Source of the DNA: an archaeon
Lineage (GTDB): Archaea; Nanobdellota; Nanobdellia; Pacearchaeales; GW2011-AR1
Assembly (NCBI GenBank): GCA_027343665.1
Contig: DAHWKL010000001.1
Location: forward strand, 110,770-174,769
DNA length: 64,000 bases
Reading direction: 5' to 3'
The notes beneath the pieces are model-generated. The model had not been told where the DNA came from, searched no databases, and was given only the letters and a program-made list of their open reading frames with translations. A program made the translations under genes and the position numbers. Positions 43,954-53,134 of this stretch are shown piece by piece; the first letter of the stretch is position 1, and each line of letters opens with the position of its first letter.

Positions 43954-44928
43954 TTATTTTTTCTCAGCAAGTTTTCTGTACTCTTCTTTGCGAATTACAC
44001 TATCTATCACGGATGGGAAGACCCCCAATTGATCTTTATTCCCGACAAAAAGATTTCCGGAACTTATGGTGCTCCGGTAGGACCAGAGAGTAGAGATGTT
44101 ATTTATTATATTTTTTGCCTGTTCGGGGGTTATGCTACCTCCAATTAAGCCTGCGGCGAGGCCGTGGATAAAATGACCTGCATTTGTAAAGATATAAACA
44201 GGCATTCCTTTTTCCTTGGCTTCATTCACTACTAAATTTCCCCCACCCAAGTTCGGAATGCGAAGAACATATTCGAGTAATTCCTCCGTACTGCAATTAG
44301 GAAATTTCACATCTTCTTTATTCAAAATTTCAAGCACAGAATTGAAGGATGCTTGATTTATTAATCTCTCAAGACCGGATATTCTCTGTGCTATTTTCTC
44401 TTCATCAGATGAACCACGAGAGATCATCCCTTCTTGGTATAAATTAGCAAAATCTGCAGTTATTTTCCCAATGTATGGTAACCCCATATCAGAGATAACT
44501 AAATCATATTTTTCTCTGCTTAATTTTCCCAATGCACTTTTAGCATCTATTGTGAGATCAACATCGACATTGCGATGATATTCCTCAGAAAGTTCGTTCC
44601 TGAGCATTTCCGGAGCCACGGCAAGATAATCTTCTGTCACAACCCCCCCTTCTACACCATCACCTCCGATGTATTTTCTCATTCTTGCTGAACATCTAGA
44701 TTTATATTCATCTGACCATCCTCTTGCATCTTGAATATCCTTATTAGAATCTTCAGAATTCGCGTAACTATTGAAAACTCTGGAAAGCCTGGAAAGTTCT
44801 TCATGTTTGCTAATAGCTCTTCCAAGAACACGATTAACAAGGTCTCTTTCGTGCTTCCCCAATTTCATGGGGAGGTCTTCGACAACCAATATTTTCTGCG
44901 CTTCTTCTGTCATATTTTCTCTATGCAT
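43954..44928 (-). CDS. Enlarged receiver (REC)-like domain protein
   Basis: The protein has 324 residues. Pieces of a CheY-type receiver are spread across the chain: the acidic pocket KILVVEDLP at 12-20, the phosphorylation-site-like YDLVISDMGLPYIG near 143-156, a Thr-type strand GMPVYIFTNAGH near 240 and FVGNKDQ with a Lys near 297. Long helical insertions lie after the first and third strands. No output domain is visible. A similar expanded receiver pattern occurs in DPANN and CPR genomes, from memory. Start at 44928; 44913 is an alternative. Confidence 0.72.
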   Translation of the reverse strand: MHRENMTEEAQKILVVEDLPMKLGKHERDLVNRVLGRAISKHEELSRLSRVFNSYANSEDSNKDIQDARGWSDEYKSRCSARMRKYIGGDGVEGGVVTEDYLAVAPEMLRNELSEEYHRNVDVDLTIDAKSALGKLSREKYDLVISDMGLPYIGKITADFANLYQEGMISRGSSDEEKIAQRISGLERLINQASFNSVLEILNKEDVKFPNCSTEELLEYVLRIPNLGGGNLVVNEAKEKGMPVYIFTNAGHFIHGLAAGLIGGSITPEQAKNIINNISTLWSYRSTISSGNLFVGNKDQLGVFPSVIDSVIRKEEYRKLAEKK

Positions 44929-45024
44929 CCAAAGTTTATAATTCTTTTCTTTTGTTAATACTCAAAAGTAGTTACTATAAATCTTCCCAGATATTTGTTT
45001 TTAAAAGTTTCTTAGATTAAAAAA

Positions 45025-46398
45025 TCATTCCCCTTCATGCTCACTTGCCAGGAAGAAAGCTTCATTGGAATAAACTTCTTTCATTTTCCCTTCCTTGTCA
45101 AAGGTTCCGTAAGTCGCAGGGAGTGCAAATCTGCCAAGAACCCCCACCCTTGAATATATAACATATGAAAGCGTCCTTCTCTCTCCTGCTTCAAGATTCC
45201 CAAGCTCCCATTCAAAGACTCTCTTTGTCTTGTTGAATCTCTTTGGTATAACTCCTCCGAATTTCTCGTATATTCTCACAAGAGGAGGTAACCTGTCAAA
45301 AACTTTCACATTCTCAACAAATTTCCTGGCTTCAACAGTCACGAGAATCCTGAGCGCAAACTCACCACCCTTTGCGTTCATGAAAGAGACTCTCTTTTTT
45401 AAAACAAGGTCTTTCCTGGAATATTTCCCCACAAAAACCACAATAAGAACAACCAATATAATAATAACCAGAGGAATCAACCAATTAGTCGTAACATCTA
45501 CTTCATAAGTTTCTCCGGGGCTAAGCTGCTTGTTCCAGGTGTAGATTATATTAAATCCTGTCCTGTTGACCAGATTTGGCGTTGAAGAAAATGTCGTGAA
45601 AAGTCTTGAGATTATGTTTTTCTCCACGGAAACCTGAGCATTACCAATGACATTCCCATCATTCGTCTCTTTTATTGAATCTGTCTGGATTATAAGTCCG
45701 TATTGATTTTTTGTCTCGTTGATTATATTTTTCTCAGCAAAATCTATCGGTTCACTTATATTTGCATATGCACCGCCCACACCAACGTTTGCATTAACAG
45801 TATAAAATCCTGAAGTCAGTTTTGCAAAGTTGCTTCTTTGAAGATTTATTGTGAAAGTTTCTTTTTCGTACGGGGATAAATTAACAACACGGTTAAAAGA
45901 AAAGAAAGGCGAAGTTAGATTAACACTCATATTTTGAAAGTTGAAATTAACTTGGTTCTCAATGTATATCTGAACAGAACTTGAATCAGGATTTATTGAA
46001 TCAGCACCGATTGAAAAAGCTTTGTCAAGATTAATTATATTTGTTGTAAGGCTTTCTTGAGCTTTTGATCTGTCAATCCCCTCTATGTAATAATTGAAGG
46101 TTACATATCCTTTTATATCCAGATCTGTCCTTGGAGATATCTGCAGGTCAACTTCTTTCGTCTCTCCTGAGCCAATCGAAATGGGAGAAGAAGGTTTTAT
46201 GCCTGTTCCAAAAAAAGTGTAGAATGAAAGATTATCTGAAGGGCCATTGTTTGTGACATTAAGTCTGAAAATTGCAGGTTCAGTGGACCCCGCAATCATA
46301 ACCTCATTGGAACTTATTTGCTGGACATTCACATTTATAGCGAGGATTGGCTGTATCAGGAAAAATCCGAGAATTATAAGCAAATACCACTTTTTCAT
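45025..46398 (-). CDS. Secreted, membrane-anchored protein with beta-sandwich repeats
   Basis: The protein has 457 residues: signal peptide (about 1-20), an extracytoplasmic region with several beta-sandwich domains typical of archaeal surface proteins (COG1361-like, NxS/T sites), one transmembrane helix near residues 306-325 and an unusual cytoplasmic domain of about 125 residues (ARKFVENVKVFDRLPPLVRIYE ... FEWELGNLEAGERRTLSYVIYS), itself beta-sandwich-like. TTTATATAC lies about 27 bases before the ATG at 46398, giving a leaderless start. Confidence 0.78.
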   Translation of the reverse strand: MKKWYLLIILGFFLIQPILAINVNVQQISSNEVMIAGSTEPAIFRLNVTNNGPSDNLSFYTFFGTGIKPSSPISIGSGETKEVDLQISPRTDLDIKGYVTFNYYIEGIDRSKAQESLTTNIINLDKAFSIGADSINPDSSSVQIYIENQVNFNFQNMSVNLTSPFFSFNRVVNLSPYEKETFTINLQRSNFAKLTSGFYTVNANVGVGGAYANISEPIDFAEKNIINETKNQYGLIIQTDSIKETNDGNVIGNAQVSVEKNIISRLFTTFSSTPNLVNRTGFNIIYTWNKQLSPGETYEVDVTTNWLIPLVIIILVVLIVVFVGKYSRKDLVLKKRVSFMNAKGGEFALRILVTVEARKFVENVKVFDRLPPLVRIYEKFGGVIPKRFNKTKRVFEWELGNLEAGERRTLSYVIYSRVGVLGRFALPATYGTFDKEGKMKEVYSNEAFFLASEHEGE

Positions 46399-46461
46399 AC
46401 AAGAAATCATCTGAATTTGTATATAAACATTTCTATACCGTCAGTGAAACAAGAAAAGTTA

Positions 46462-46968
46462 TTATTTTCCTGCATTCTCAAGATCAAGGAAAGATTTTGC
46501 TTGGCTCAAAAAATCATCAGCAAGACCGGAAAGCTTGTCTTCAAATTCTCCAACCCTTTGGGAAATTATCCATTTTTCATAAATACCTCTCCACAATTTC
46601 ATCCTTGCTGAAGTCTCAAATTTGCTGTCATAATCCCTTATGAGGTTCGCCGTGACTTTTATCTCGACTTTTCCTTTATTGGACTTGAGCTTGGCGCCAC
46701 CCTGATTTACCTCAATTTCTGACAAATTCCTTATAGAAAAACCTATTTTGACTTCATATTTGAAATAATCTGTGACATTTCTCGTTCCTTTCCATTTGAA
46801 AGCAATCTCTTTTGCTGATCCGGAAATCTTCTCGGAATACTCCGATTCCTCAAGGGAAAGTCCGGCATTTTCAGACAGCCAGTCATAGCAAAAACTGTAG
46901 AAATCCTTGAAGTTGAAAATTCCATCGTAAGATAGTTTACTTGAGTACACCTCGTCCTGTTCTGGCAT
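46462..46968 (-). CDS. Uncharacterised 168-residue protein
   Basis: The protein is soluble, mixed alpha/beta, without signal peptide. It shows YDGIFNFKDFYSFCYDWLSENAG at the start, a beta-rich middle (FKYEVKIGFSIRNLSEIEV, GKVEIKVTANLIRDYDSKF) and a helical end. No family is recognised by eye. It stands between the surface protein and the 135-residue protein, all on the minus strand with short gaps. Confidence 0.7.
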   Translation of the reverse strand: MPEQDEVYSSKLSYDGIFNFKDFYSFCYDWLSENAGLSLEESEYSEKISGSAKEIAFKWKGTRNVTDYFKYEVKIGFSIRNLSEIEVNQGGAKLKSNKGKVEIKVTANLIRDYDSKFETSARMKLWRGIYEKWIISQRVGEFEDKLSGLADDFLSQAKSFLDLENAGK

Positions 46969-47033
46969 GCTTTTATGATGAATTTTTATTTTAAATACTT
47001 TCTGGCGAAGTTATGGCAAGAAAGCCCATTGAT

Positions 47034-47441
47034 TCAGCTCCTTCTAAGAAGTCTTTCAATATTATTTTTATTATTAAAATCCGTTCTTGGCGAACCTTCA
47101 ATCTTCTTCATTATCTCTTCCGGAAAAGTTCCGCCTTTCTCAAGAGCAAGATCAATAAAATGAAGGACCATCGCCCCCCTTAATTCATCAGGTTTTTCAA
47201 GGGAACGGTTGACATAATCTAAACATCCCTTATACATCTTACTTGTGGATGACCTCATAATTTTGTAGTAGATTTTTTTCAGGCCAGTCACGCTCTTAAT
47301 CTCTTCATCGAACTTGTCATCAAAAGTTCTTGATCCACCAATCATATTCACAGCATTGACAGTAAAGGACATCTCCAGATTCGCGTCCAGCACAAAACCC
47401 CGAACTTTAGGTCCGAGATATAATCCCCACTTGCCTTCCAT
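47034..47441 (-). CDS. Uncharacterised 135-residue protein
   Basis: This soluble, mainly helical protein (KWGLYLGPKVRGFVLDANLEMSFTVNAVNM ... SKMYKGCLDYVNRSLEKPDELRGAMVLHFIDLALEKGG) has a Lys/Arg-rich C-terminus. No family is recognised. Its upstream side carries the palindromic insertion element at 47493-47558, so any promoter is close to or within that element. Confidence 0.68.
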   Translation of the reverse strand: MEGKWGLYLGPKVRGFVLDANLEMSFTVNAVNMIGGSRTFDDKFDEEIKSVTGLKKIYYKIMRSSTSKMYKGCLDYVNRSLEKPDELRGAMVLHFIDLALEKGGTFPEEIMKKIEGSPRTDFNNKNNIERLLRRS

Positions 47442-47483
47442 TTTCTTTCATAATATCACTGCTTTGAAACTTATAAGTTTTTC

Positions 47484-47567
47484 CAGTCGCGTGGCTTTGT
47501 GTATAAAGTAGTGTCTGTGTAAAAAGTAGCTCTTTATTTAGACTTTATACACAAAGCCCGGTCGCGT
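47484..47567. mobile_element. 66-bp palindromic MITE-like insertion with 9-bp target duplication
   Basis: GGCTTTGTGTATAAAGT (47493-47509) and its exact reverse complement (47542-47558) flank a 32-bp centre that is itself an imperfect hairpin (GTCT...AGAC). The element is bordered by CAGTCGCGT (47484-47492) and CGGTCGCGT (47559-47567), identical in 8 of 9 bases. A 17-bp perfect terminal inverted repeat plus an 8-9-bp direct repeat is the mark of transposition; the TGTGTATAAAGT/TGTGTAAAAAGT wording is reminiscent of IS256-family ends. The element codes for nothing, so it is a non-autonomous MITE-like remnant. Confidence 0.72.
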
Positions 47568-47651
47568 ATTCCTGGGAGAACAACAAGTTCTCCTAAGAAA
47601 TTCTCTTCCCGGCGCAATAATCTTTAAATAATTGCCATAAGTCGTTTTTTT

Positions 47652-49268
47652 ATGGACAAAAAAGTCGATCTGATGGCAGAGAATACCGAAAGGATTATGG
47701 GAAAAGATGCTCAAAGGAATAATATCTTAGCGGCAAAACTCGTTTCCGAAGTTGTTAAAACTACGCTAGGCCCAAGAGGAATGGATAAAATGCTTGTTTC
47801 CCCGACAAATGATATAATAATCACTAATGATGGTGTTACAATACTCTCTGAAATGCAGATTGAACACCCCGCGGCAAAGATGATGGTTGAAATCGCGAAG
47901 ACACAGGAAAAAGAAGTCGGGGATGGGACAACCACTGCTGTAATGATAGCTGGAAAACTCCTGGAAAATGCGGAAAAACTTCTGGACAAGAAAATTCATC
48001 CGACAGTTATCGTGAAAGGTTACAGGATGGCTCAGGAAAAAGCACAGGAGATTTTAGGAGATATTTCACTCAAAATAACACCCAATAATACAGAGATATT
48101 AAAACAGATAGCAATGACTGCCATGACGGGCAAAGGCGCAGAGGATGAAAAAGAATTTTTTTCCGGGCTTCTTGTGAATGCAATAAAATCGGCAGGAATC
48201 ACAAAAAATGCTGACATAAGTGATATAAAAATTGAGAAAGTTGTGGGGGAAGGAATAAAAAATACTGAACTTGTGAAAGGAATCATAATAGATAAAGAAA
48301 GGATCTCAAATGATATGCCAAAAAAAGTCCAGAACGCAAAAATATTACTGATCGATTTCCCAATTGAAATAAAAAGCCCGGAAATTGACACAAAAATATC
48401 CATTTCAAGCCACAATGAGCTGCAGAACTTTCTGGATGAAGAAGAGAAATCGATAAAACTAATGGTCCAGAAAATTATTGCCACAGGAGCGAATGCTTTA
48501 TTCTGCCAAAAGGGTGTTGATGATTTTGCGAGATACCTCCTCTCAAAGTCCGGAATATATACCTGCCGACGTGTAGCAAGGTCGGATATGGAAAAGATAT
48601 CAAAAGCGACAGAAACCAAAATAATATCAAATATAAATGAAATAGGATCAGCAAGCCTAGGAGCATCTGATGTTGTTGAAGAGATAAAAAAAAGCGGGGA
48701 AAATATGACTTATGTAGGCGGATGCAAAAACCCAAAAGCAGTAACTATCCTCGTTCATGGCGGAACGGTGCATGTCGTGGATGAGATTGAAAGAGCGCTT
48801 CTCGACGGATTAGGAGACATAGCAAGCGCACTGGAAACCGAACTTGTTGTTCCCGGAGGGGGTGCTATAGAGATGGAGATTTCAAAAAGAATAAAAGAAT
48901 ACGGGACAACTTTATCCGGGCGTGAAAGACTTGCTGTTGAAGAATATGCAAATTCTCTGGAGTTCATTCCGACAACACTTGCGGAAAATGCAGGCATGGA
49001 TCCAATTGATGTCATAACGGAACTTAAATCAAAACATGATTCCGGAAATATGAACGCAGGACTGAACCTGTTCACAGGCAAAATCGAAAACATGATAAAT
49101 GCTAAGGTTATAGAACCATCAAAAATAAAAGTTCAGGCAATAAATTCAGCAACTGATGTAGCAACTATGATTCTTAGAATCGATGACGTTATACTATCAA
49201 AACTGCCAAAAAAAGGCAGAATGAATGAACTCGGAAGCTTGCCTGGTTACATGGAGAGTTTAAGTTGA
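47652..49268 (+). CDS. thsA: Thermosome (group II chaperonin) subunit
   Basis: The protein has 538 residues. [27 protein letters not shown] near the start, [15 protein letters not shown] near 90 and [16 protein letters not shown] near 400 identify the CCT/thermosome family, an ATP-driven ring folding chamber. The usual Gly-Met-rich C-terminal tail is missing; the chain ends YMESLS. TTTAAATA lies about 26 bases before the ATG (leaderless). Its stop overlaps the TTG start of the GNAT gene. Confidence 0.96.
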   Translation: MDKKVDLMAENTERIMGKDAQRNNILAAKLVSEVVKTTLGPRGMDKMLVSPTNDIIITNDGVTILSEMQIEHPAAKMMVEIAKTQEKEVGDGTTTAVMIAGKLLENAEKLLDKKIHPTVIVKGYRMAQEKAQEILGDISLKITPNNTEILKQIAMTAMTGKGAEDEKEFFSGLLVNAIKSAGITKNADISDIKIEKVVGEGIKNTELVKGIIIDKERISNDMPKKVQNAKILLIDFPIEIKSPEIDTKISISSHNELQNFLDEEEKSIKLMVQKIIATGANALFCQKGVDDFARYLLSKSGIYTCRRVARSDMEKISKATETKIISNINEIGSASLGASDVVEEIKKSGENMTYVGGCKNPKAVTILVHGGTVHVVDEIERALLDGLGDIASALETELVVPGGGAIEMEISKRIKEYGTTLSGRERLAVEEYANSLEFIPTTLAENAGMDPIDVITELKSKHDSGNMNAGLNLFTGKIENMINAKVIEPSKIKVQAINSATDVATMILRIDDVILSKLPKKGRMNELGSLPGYMESLS

Positions 49269-49714
49269 AAAAAGACTATGATGTGAAAGAGCTCACGACG
49301 GAAGATTTTATTCTTTACAACGAATCATTTTATCGGACACTTGAAAATCTAAGAGAAAGTCCTGTTCTTGGTATGAAAGAGTCGAAAGATTTGCTTGAAA
49401 AGGTAAATGCACAAGAAGGCCATATATTTGTTGCGATAAAAAATCATGAAGAAATAATAGGAACAGCAAAAATCATAATAGAACAGAAATTTTTCGACGG
49501 TGGGAAAAAAGCAGGTCACATTGAAGACGTCGTGACAAGAAAGGGATTCGAGGGAATGGGAATTGGGGGGGCACTTGTCAAAGAAGCAATTGAACTTTCA
49601 AAAAGAGAAAGATGTTATAAAATAATACTTGATTGCGACGAAAAACTTCTTAATTTCTACGAAAAATTCGGCTTCAAGAAAGCCGGAGATTTCATGAGGA
49701 TGTATCTAAAATGA
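49265..49714 (+). CDS. GNAT acetyltransferase (glucosamine-phosphate N-acetyltransferase-like)
   Basis: This 149-residue protein starts with TTG at 49265, overlapping the thermosome stop (TTGA). The GNAT core is visible: GTAKIIIEQKFFDGGKKAGHIEDVV, acetyl-CoA-binding RKGFEGMGIGGALVKEAIEL near 96-115 and LNFYEKFGFKKAGDFMRMYLK at the end. The closest type appears to be Gna1, but the substrate is not certain. It overlaps the next gene by 4 bases. Confidence 0.88.
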   Translation: MKKDYDVKELTTEDFILYNESFYRTLENLRESPVLGMKESKDLLEKVNAQEGHIFVAIKNHEEIIGTAKIIIEQKFFDGGKKAGHIEDVVTRKGFEGMGIGGALVKEAIELSKRERCYKIILDCDEKLLNFYEKFGFKKAGDFMRMYLK

Positions 49715-50139
49715 ATGGTGACAAGGTGCCACAGATATACGGAGAGTATTCGGAAGAATCAAAAGTGATTCAGGTTTATTTTAATGGAAAGGCTTATTTA
49801 TGGCATGCTCAAAAGTCTGATGAAACTTTTCATAAGACGATATTCTCAAAATTGCTCCTTAACTTAAAAATAGATTATAAGACACGTCTGGATCATCAGA
49901 AAATGGAAGTTCCGATTGAAAAAGATGAGTCAAAAGGTTATGAGCTTGTCGGAGCAGGAGAAGCGAAAAGAATTTCCGAGAATATTGTAAGATATTTTGG
50001 ATACAGTGCAAGTTATATCAATCTTAACGGAATAAACCTGAAACATTTAGAGGACATTTTTGCAAACAGGAAGGTGGAGATAACAACTGAGATAAATAAA
50101 AAATTTGCACCTTCATACCTGATAAAGTTTCTGGATTGA
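49711..50139 (+). CDS. Uncharacterised 142-residue protein
   Basis: The product is soluble and charged (YGEYSEESKVIQVYFNGKAYLWHAQ... KRISENIVRYFGYSASYINLNGINLKHLED), with no signal peptide and no recognised family. It overlaps the GNAT stop by 4 bases, so thermosome, GNAT and this gene are one transcript. The radical SAM gene follows within 100 bases. Confidence 0.7.
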   Translation: MNGDKVPQIYGEYSEESKVIQVYFNGKAYLWHAQKSDETFHKTIFSKLLLNLKIDYKTRLDHQKMEVPIEKDESKGYELVGAGEAKRISENIVRYFGYSASYINLNGINLKHLEDIFANRKVEITTEINKKFAPSYLIKFLD

Positions 50140-50238
50140 TCCTGATCGGAGTTCGCTGATTAATCTTGTTTTTCAATGGCCATAGATTCGCCAAGTTCAT
50201 CAAATTGCTATCAAAATCCATTTAAACTGACCTTTCCC

Positions 50239-51354
50239 ATGAGATTTATGCATTACCACATCATACTTACAGAGATATGCAATCTTAAATGCAAATATTG
50301 TTATGAAAAATCCATGCAGGAGTTTGATAATGGACTTGGAGAAAAATGGGATTATGATGAAAAAACGCCCTTTGATTCTGAAATCCCCGTAGAAAAACTT
50401 AAAAAATTCCTCAAACCGGAAGATACGCTTATTTTTTATGGAGGCGAACCATTAGTCAAAGCTGACAAGATACGGGAAATAATTGACAATGTAAGATGTA
50501 AGTTTGCGATTCAAACGAACGGTGTTTTGCTGCGTCGCCTTTCACCTGAATACTTGAAAAAAATCGATAAGATGCTCATCTCAATAGATGGTACAAGGGA
50601 GAGAACAGATTCAAGCAGGGGGGATGGGATTTATGATTTAGTTATAAAAAATCTGAAATGGCTCCGTTCAGAAGGATATAATGGAGAAATTGTAGCCAGA
50701 ATGACCATTTCATTTCCGGATATATATGAGCAAGTCATGCATCTCGTAAGTTTAATTGATGAAGGCATTTTCGATTCAATACACTGGCAAATTGATGCAG
50801 GATTTTATAAATTCGATTTTGACAAAGTAGCATTCACAAAATTTGTGGATGAATACAACAATGGAATCAATAAACTTCTGGGATGGTGGGTCGGAAAAAT
50901 TCGCACAGGAAAAGTTTACAGATTGTATCCGTTCATAGGAATTTTAAACAGACTGTCCGGCCAAGATGCTACTAGCGGGCTTCCATGCGGTTCAGGTTAT
51001 AGTAATTTCACCTTTAATACATCTGGAAAAATCTCAGCATGTCCGATAATGAATTCAGTCAAAAATTTCTACTGTGGTTCAATTGATGAAGGCATAAAAA
51101 AAGAGATTCATGTGACTGATGAAAAATGCACAAAGTGCAATTACTTCAAAATATGCGGTGGACGATGCCTTTATTGGCGCGACGCAAAATTGTGGCCAGT
51201 CGAAGGTAACGAACTTATATGCAAAACAATAAAATTCCTGATTGATTCAATTTCATCCCGCATGAAAGAGATTTTGAAAAACGAAAGTTCCGGAATAGTT
51301 AGCTCAAAAGATTTCGAATATGAAAGATATTTCGGTCCGGAAATCATTCCTTAA
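50239..51354 (+). CDS. Radical SAM/SPASM enzyme, putative peptide-modifying (AF0577-like)
   Basis: The protein has 371 residues. The radical SAM cluster CNLKCKYCYEKS (CX3CX2C) is at about 13-20, followed by a GGEP segment (FYGGEPLV) and a C-terminal Cys-rich SPASM region (LPCGSGYSNF, ACPIMNS, CTKCNYFKICGGRC) for auxiliary iron-sulfur clusters. MHYHIILTEICN at the start and the SPASM order resemble the AF0577-type family annotated as peptide-modifying. The ATG at 50239 fits this family; the frame is open from 50176. It converges with tatD by 11 bases. No precursor peptide gene is visible nearby. Confidence 0.88.
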   Translation: MRFMHYHIILTEICNLKCKYCYEKSMQEFDNGLGEKWDYDEKTPFDSEIPVEKLKKFLKPEDTLIFYGGEPLVKADKIREIIDNVRCKFAIQTNGVLLRRLSPEYLKKIDKMLISIDGTRERTDSSRGDGIYDLVIKNLKWLRSEGYNGEIVARMTISFPDIYEQVMHLVSLIDEGIFDSIHWQIDAGFYKFDFDKVAFTKFVDEYNNGINKLLGWWVGKIRTGKVYRLYPFIGILNRLSGQDATSGLPCGSGYSNFTFNTSGKISACPIMNSVKNFYCGSIDEGIKKEIHVTDEKCTKCNYFKICGGRCLYWRDAKLWPVEGNELICKTIKFLIDSISSRMKEILKNESSGIVSSKDFEYERYFGPEIIP

Positions 51355-52081
51355 AAATGGAATTGAAATTTTTTTCGATCTGCTTTTCGACTTCGTCTTC
51401 AGATACACTCCACATTTCGGAAATTTTTTTTATTGATTCATTTATAAAAGCAGGTTCATTCTCACGTCCGATAAAAGGAGAAAGATAGGGCGAATCAGTT
51501 TCTGTCAGAATCCTCTCACGCGGAACCTCTTTCACCATCTTCTGGAAGTGCTCACTTCTTGTGATGTTTGCAGGAACAGAAAAATAGCAACCAATTCCAA
51601 CACCCATTCTTACAAGTTTGAAATTTCCGGAAAAACAGTGCAGGATGACTTTCAGATCTTTGAATTTATCAATTATATCCAAAACTTCTTTCTCAGCCTT
51701 TCTTGTATGGATTATCACAGGAATCTTCAATTTTCGCGCAAGTTCGAGCTGTTTAATAAAAATGACTTTCTGGGTTTCGAAATTATCCTTTGTTTCATGC
51801 AAATCAAGGCCTATTTCGCCTAAAGCGACGATGTGGTTCTTATTATCCAAAATAAATCTTTCTAATTTTTCAAAATCTGAGAGCTTCAGGTTCTCTTCTG
51901 GATAAAGTCCCGCTGCGAGTTTTATTTTCGGAAAAATTTTCGAAATCTGCAAGTTCCTCCTGCAGGATTCGAGGTTAACTGAATTAGTAATTACAAAAGA
52001 AATCTTTTTATCCTCCTGAATTTCATTTAGCTTCTTTTCCGATAAAAAGTCTGCATGCATATGGATATCAATTATCATCAT
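51344..52081 (-). CDS. tatD: TatD-family metal-dependent hydrolase/DNase
   Basis: The protein has 245 residues. Metal ligands of the amidohydrolase-type barrel are present: DIHMHADF at 4-11, GEIGLDLHE near 90, HTRKAE near 122, HCFSGN near 144 and TETDSPYLSPFIG near 195. TatD enzymes are 3'-5' exonucleases acting on DNA or RNA with Mg2+ or Mn2+. It is a single gene on the minus strand. Confidence 0.93.
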   Translation of the reverse strand: MMIIDIHMHADFLSEKKLNEIQEDKKISFVITNSVNLESCRRNLQISKIFPKIKLAAGLYPEENLKLSDFEKLERFILDNKNHIVALGEIGLDLHETKDNFETQKVIFIKQLELARKLKIPVIIHTRKAEKEVLDIIDKFKDLKVILHCFSGNFKLVRMGVGIGCYFSVPANITRSEHFQKMVKEVPRERILTETDSPYLSPFIGRENEPAFINESIKKISEMWSVSEDEVEKQIEKNFNSIFKE

Positions 52082-52164
52082 ATTCTAATGTAAAAAACTA
52101 TATTTAAAAATTGTTAAAGGTTAATCTTTTAAATGTCCAAAACAAAATAATCATAAGAGATTAT

Positions 52165-52235
52165 GCGGAAGTAGTTAAGTGGTAGAATGCGACCTTGCCA
52201 AGGTTGTGACCCGAGTCCGATTCTCGGCTTCCGCA
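52165..52235 (+). tRNA. tRNA-Gly (GCC)
   Basis: The 71-nt sequence folds as a standard tRNA without intron: acceptor GCGGAAG/CTTCCGC, D arm GTTA..., anticodon stem CGACC/GGTTG with loop TTGCCAA and T arm CGAGT/GCTCG-type pairing around CCGATT. The anticodon is GCC (glycine). Discriminator A follows. Confidence 0.95.
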
Positions 52236-52308
52236 TTAATTATTGTATTTCTATAATAGTAACACCTAGAATAATTTATAAACTTGCAACCCAAAATTAA
52301 GATGTAAA

Positions 52309-52800
52309 ATGACGAAGGACATAAGTGAAATAATAAATCCAGCAACAAAGGTGGAAGAAATGTTTGACCTACTTAAGAAAGGATTTTTTGTAGACCATAA
52401 TGGACTTAAGATAATTGCACGTATAAATAAAAAACAGACAACAAATGATAAAGGAAGGATAATAAAAGAGGATAAATACAGAGGATACAATCTTAAACCT
52501 AATTACACTGAAGATTATTCTGTGTTTTATGCACTCATCTTTTCTTATCCCATGAACAAATTATCCCAGACCACGGATTTCTTTGAACTAAACAGATTGT
52601 ATGAATCATTTTCAAAAATCGCCATAGAAGGCCATATAACATACTTAAGAAAGTCTCTCGGGCTCCATCGGTTTAATAGCACAGAAGAAGAGAGAAACCT
52701 CTTAAGTCCATTATATAAGAGACACAGAGAAGAATTAGGGGAGATTCAAAGTGCAATAATGAAGCAAAATTCTTATGAACAATGGGTTAAAAACTCTTAA
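52309..52800 (+). CDS. Uncharacterised 163-residue protein between tRNA genes
   Basis: This helical, charged soluble protein has no membrane segment (KVEEMFDLLKKGFFVDHNGLKIIARINK ... EERNLLSPLYKRHREELGEIQSAIMKQ). No family is recognised. It overlaps the next small gene by 26 bases. Both lie between tRNA-Gly and tRNA-Val, a classical place for accessory genes. Confidence 0.65.
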   Translation: MTKDISEIINPATKVEEMFDLLKKGFFVDHNGLKIIARINKKQTTNDKGRIIKEDKYRGYNLKPNYTEDYSVFYALIFSYPMNKLSQTTDFFELNRLYESFSKIAIEGHITYLRKSLGLHRFNSTEEERNLLSPLYKRHREELGEIQSAIMKQNSYEQWVKNS

Positions 52801-52993
52801 ACCGGAATATGAAAAATATATCCACGAAATGAGATTAGCTTATGAAATATGCCACAACTACGGATGGGATAAAACAGGAAAGTTCAAATCTGATTTTTAT
52901 CATATTCTTTCTGCAACATCTCAAGGCGCACTTGAGGCTTTCGATAAGAAATCTCCCGGTTTCCGACAAGGGACCAGTTTGTTATCATTTTGA
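52775..52993 (+). CDS. Small uncharacterised protein between tRNA genes
   Basis: This 72-residue helical soluble protein (LKPEYEKYIHEMRLAYEICHNYGWDKTGKFKSDFYHILS...) has two Cys/His-bearing segments and no recognised family. The ATG at 52775 lies within the end of the preceding gene in another frame, as is typical of coupled small genes. Confidence 0.6.
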   Translation: MNNGLKTLKPEYEKYIHEMRLAYEICHNYGWDKTGKFKSDFYHILSATSQGALEAFDKKSPGFRQGTSLLSF

Positions 52994-53051
52994 GTGAATT
53001 AGTTTTTATTTAAGAAACATTTTTAAAACTGTCAAACAGATTATCTTTATT

Positions 53052-53122
53052 GGTCCATTAGTCTAATGGTAGAACAACTCGTTTACACCGAGTAGGCGGA
53101 GGTCCGATTCCTCCATGGACCA
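53052..53122 (+). tRNA. tRNA-Val (TAC)
   Basis: The 71-nt tRNA has no intron: acceptor GGTCCAT/ATGGACC, D stem GTCT/AGAAC-type arm, anticodon stem ACTCG/CGAGT with loop TTTACAC (anticodon TAC) and T arm GGAGG/CCTCC around TCCGATT. Discriminator A is present. The next gene begins 12 bases downstream. Confidence 0.95.
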
Positions 53123-53134
53123 TTTGAGGTAAAA

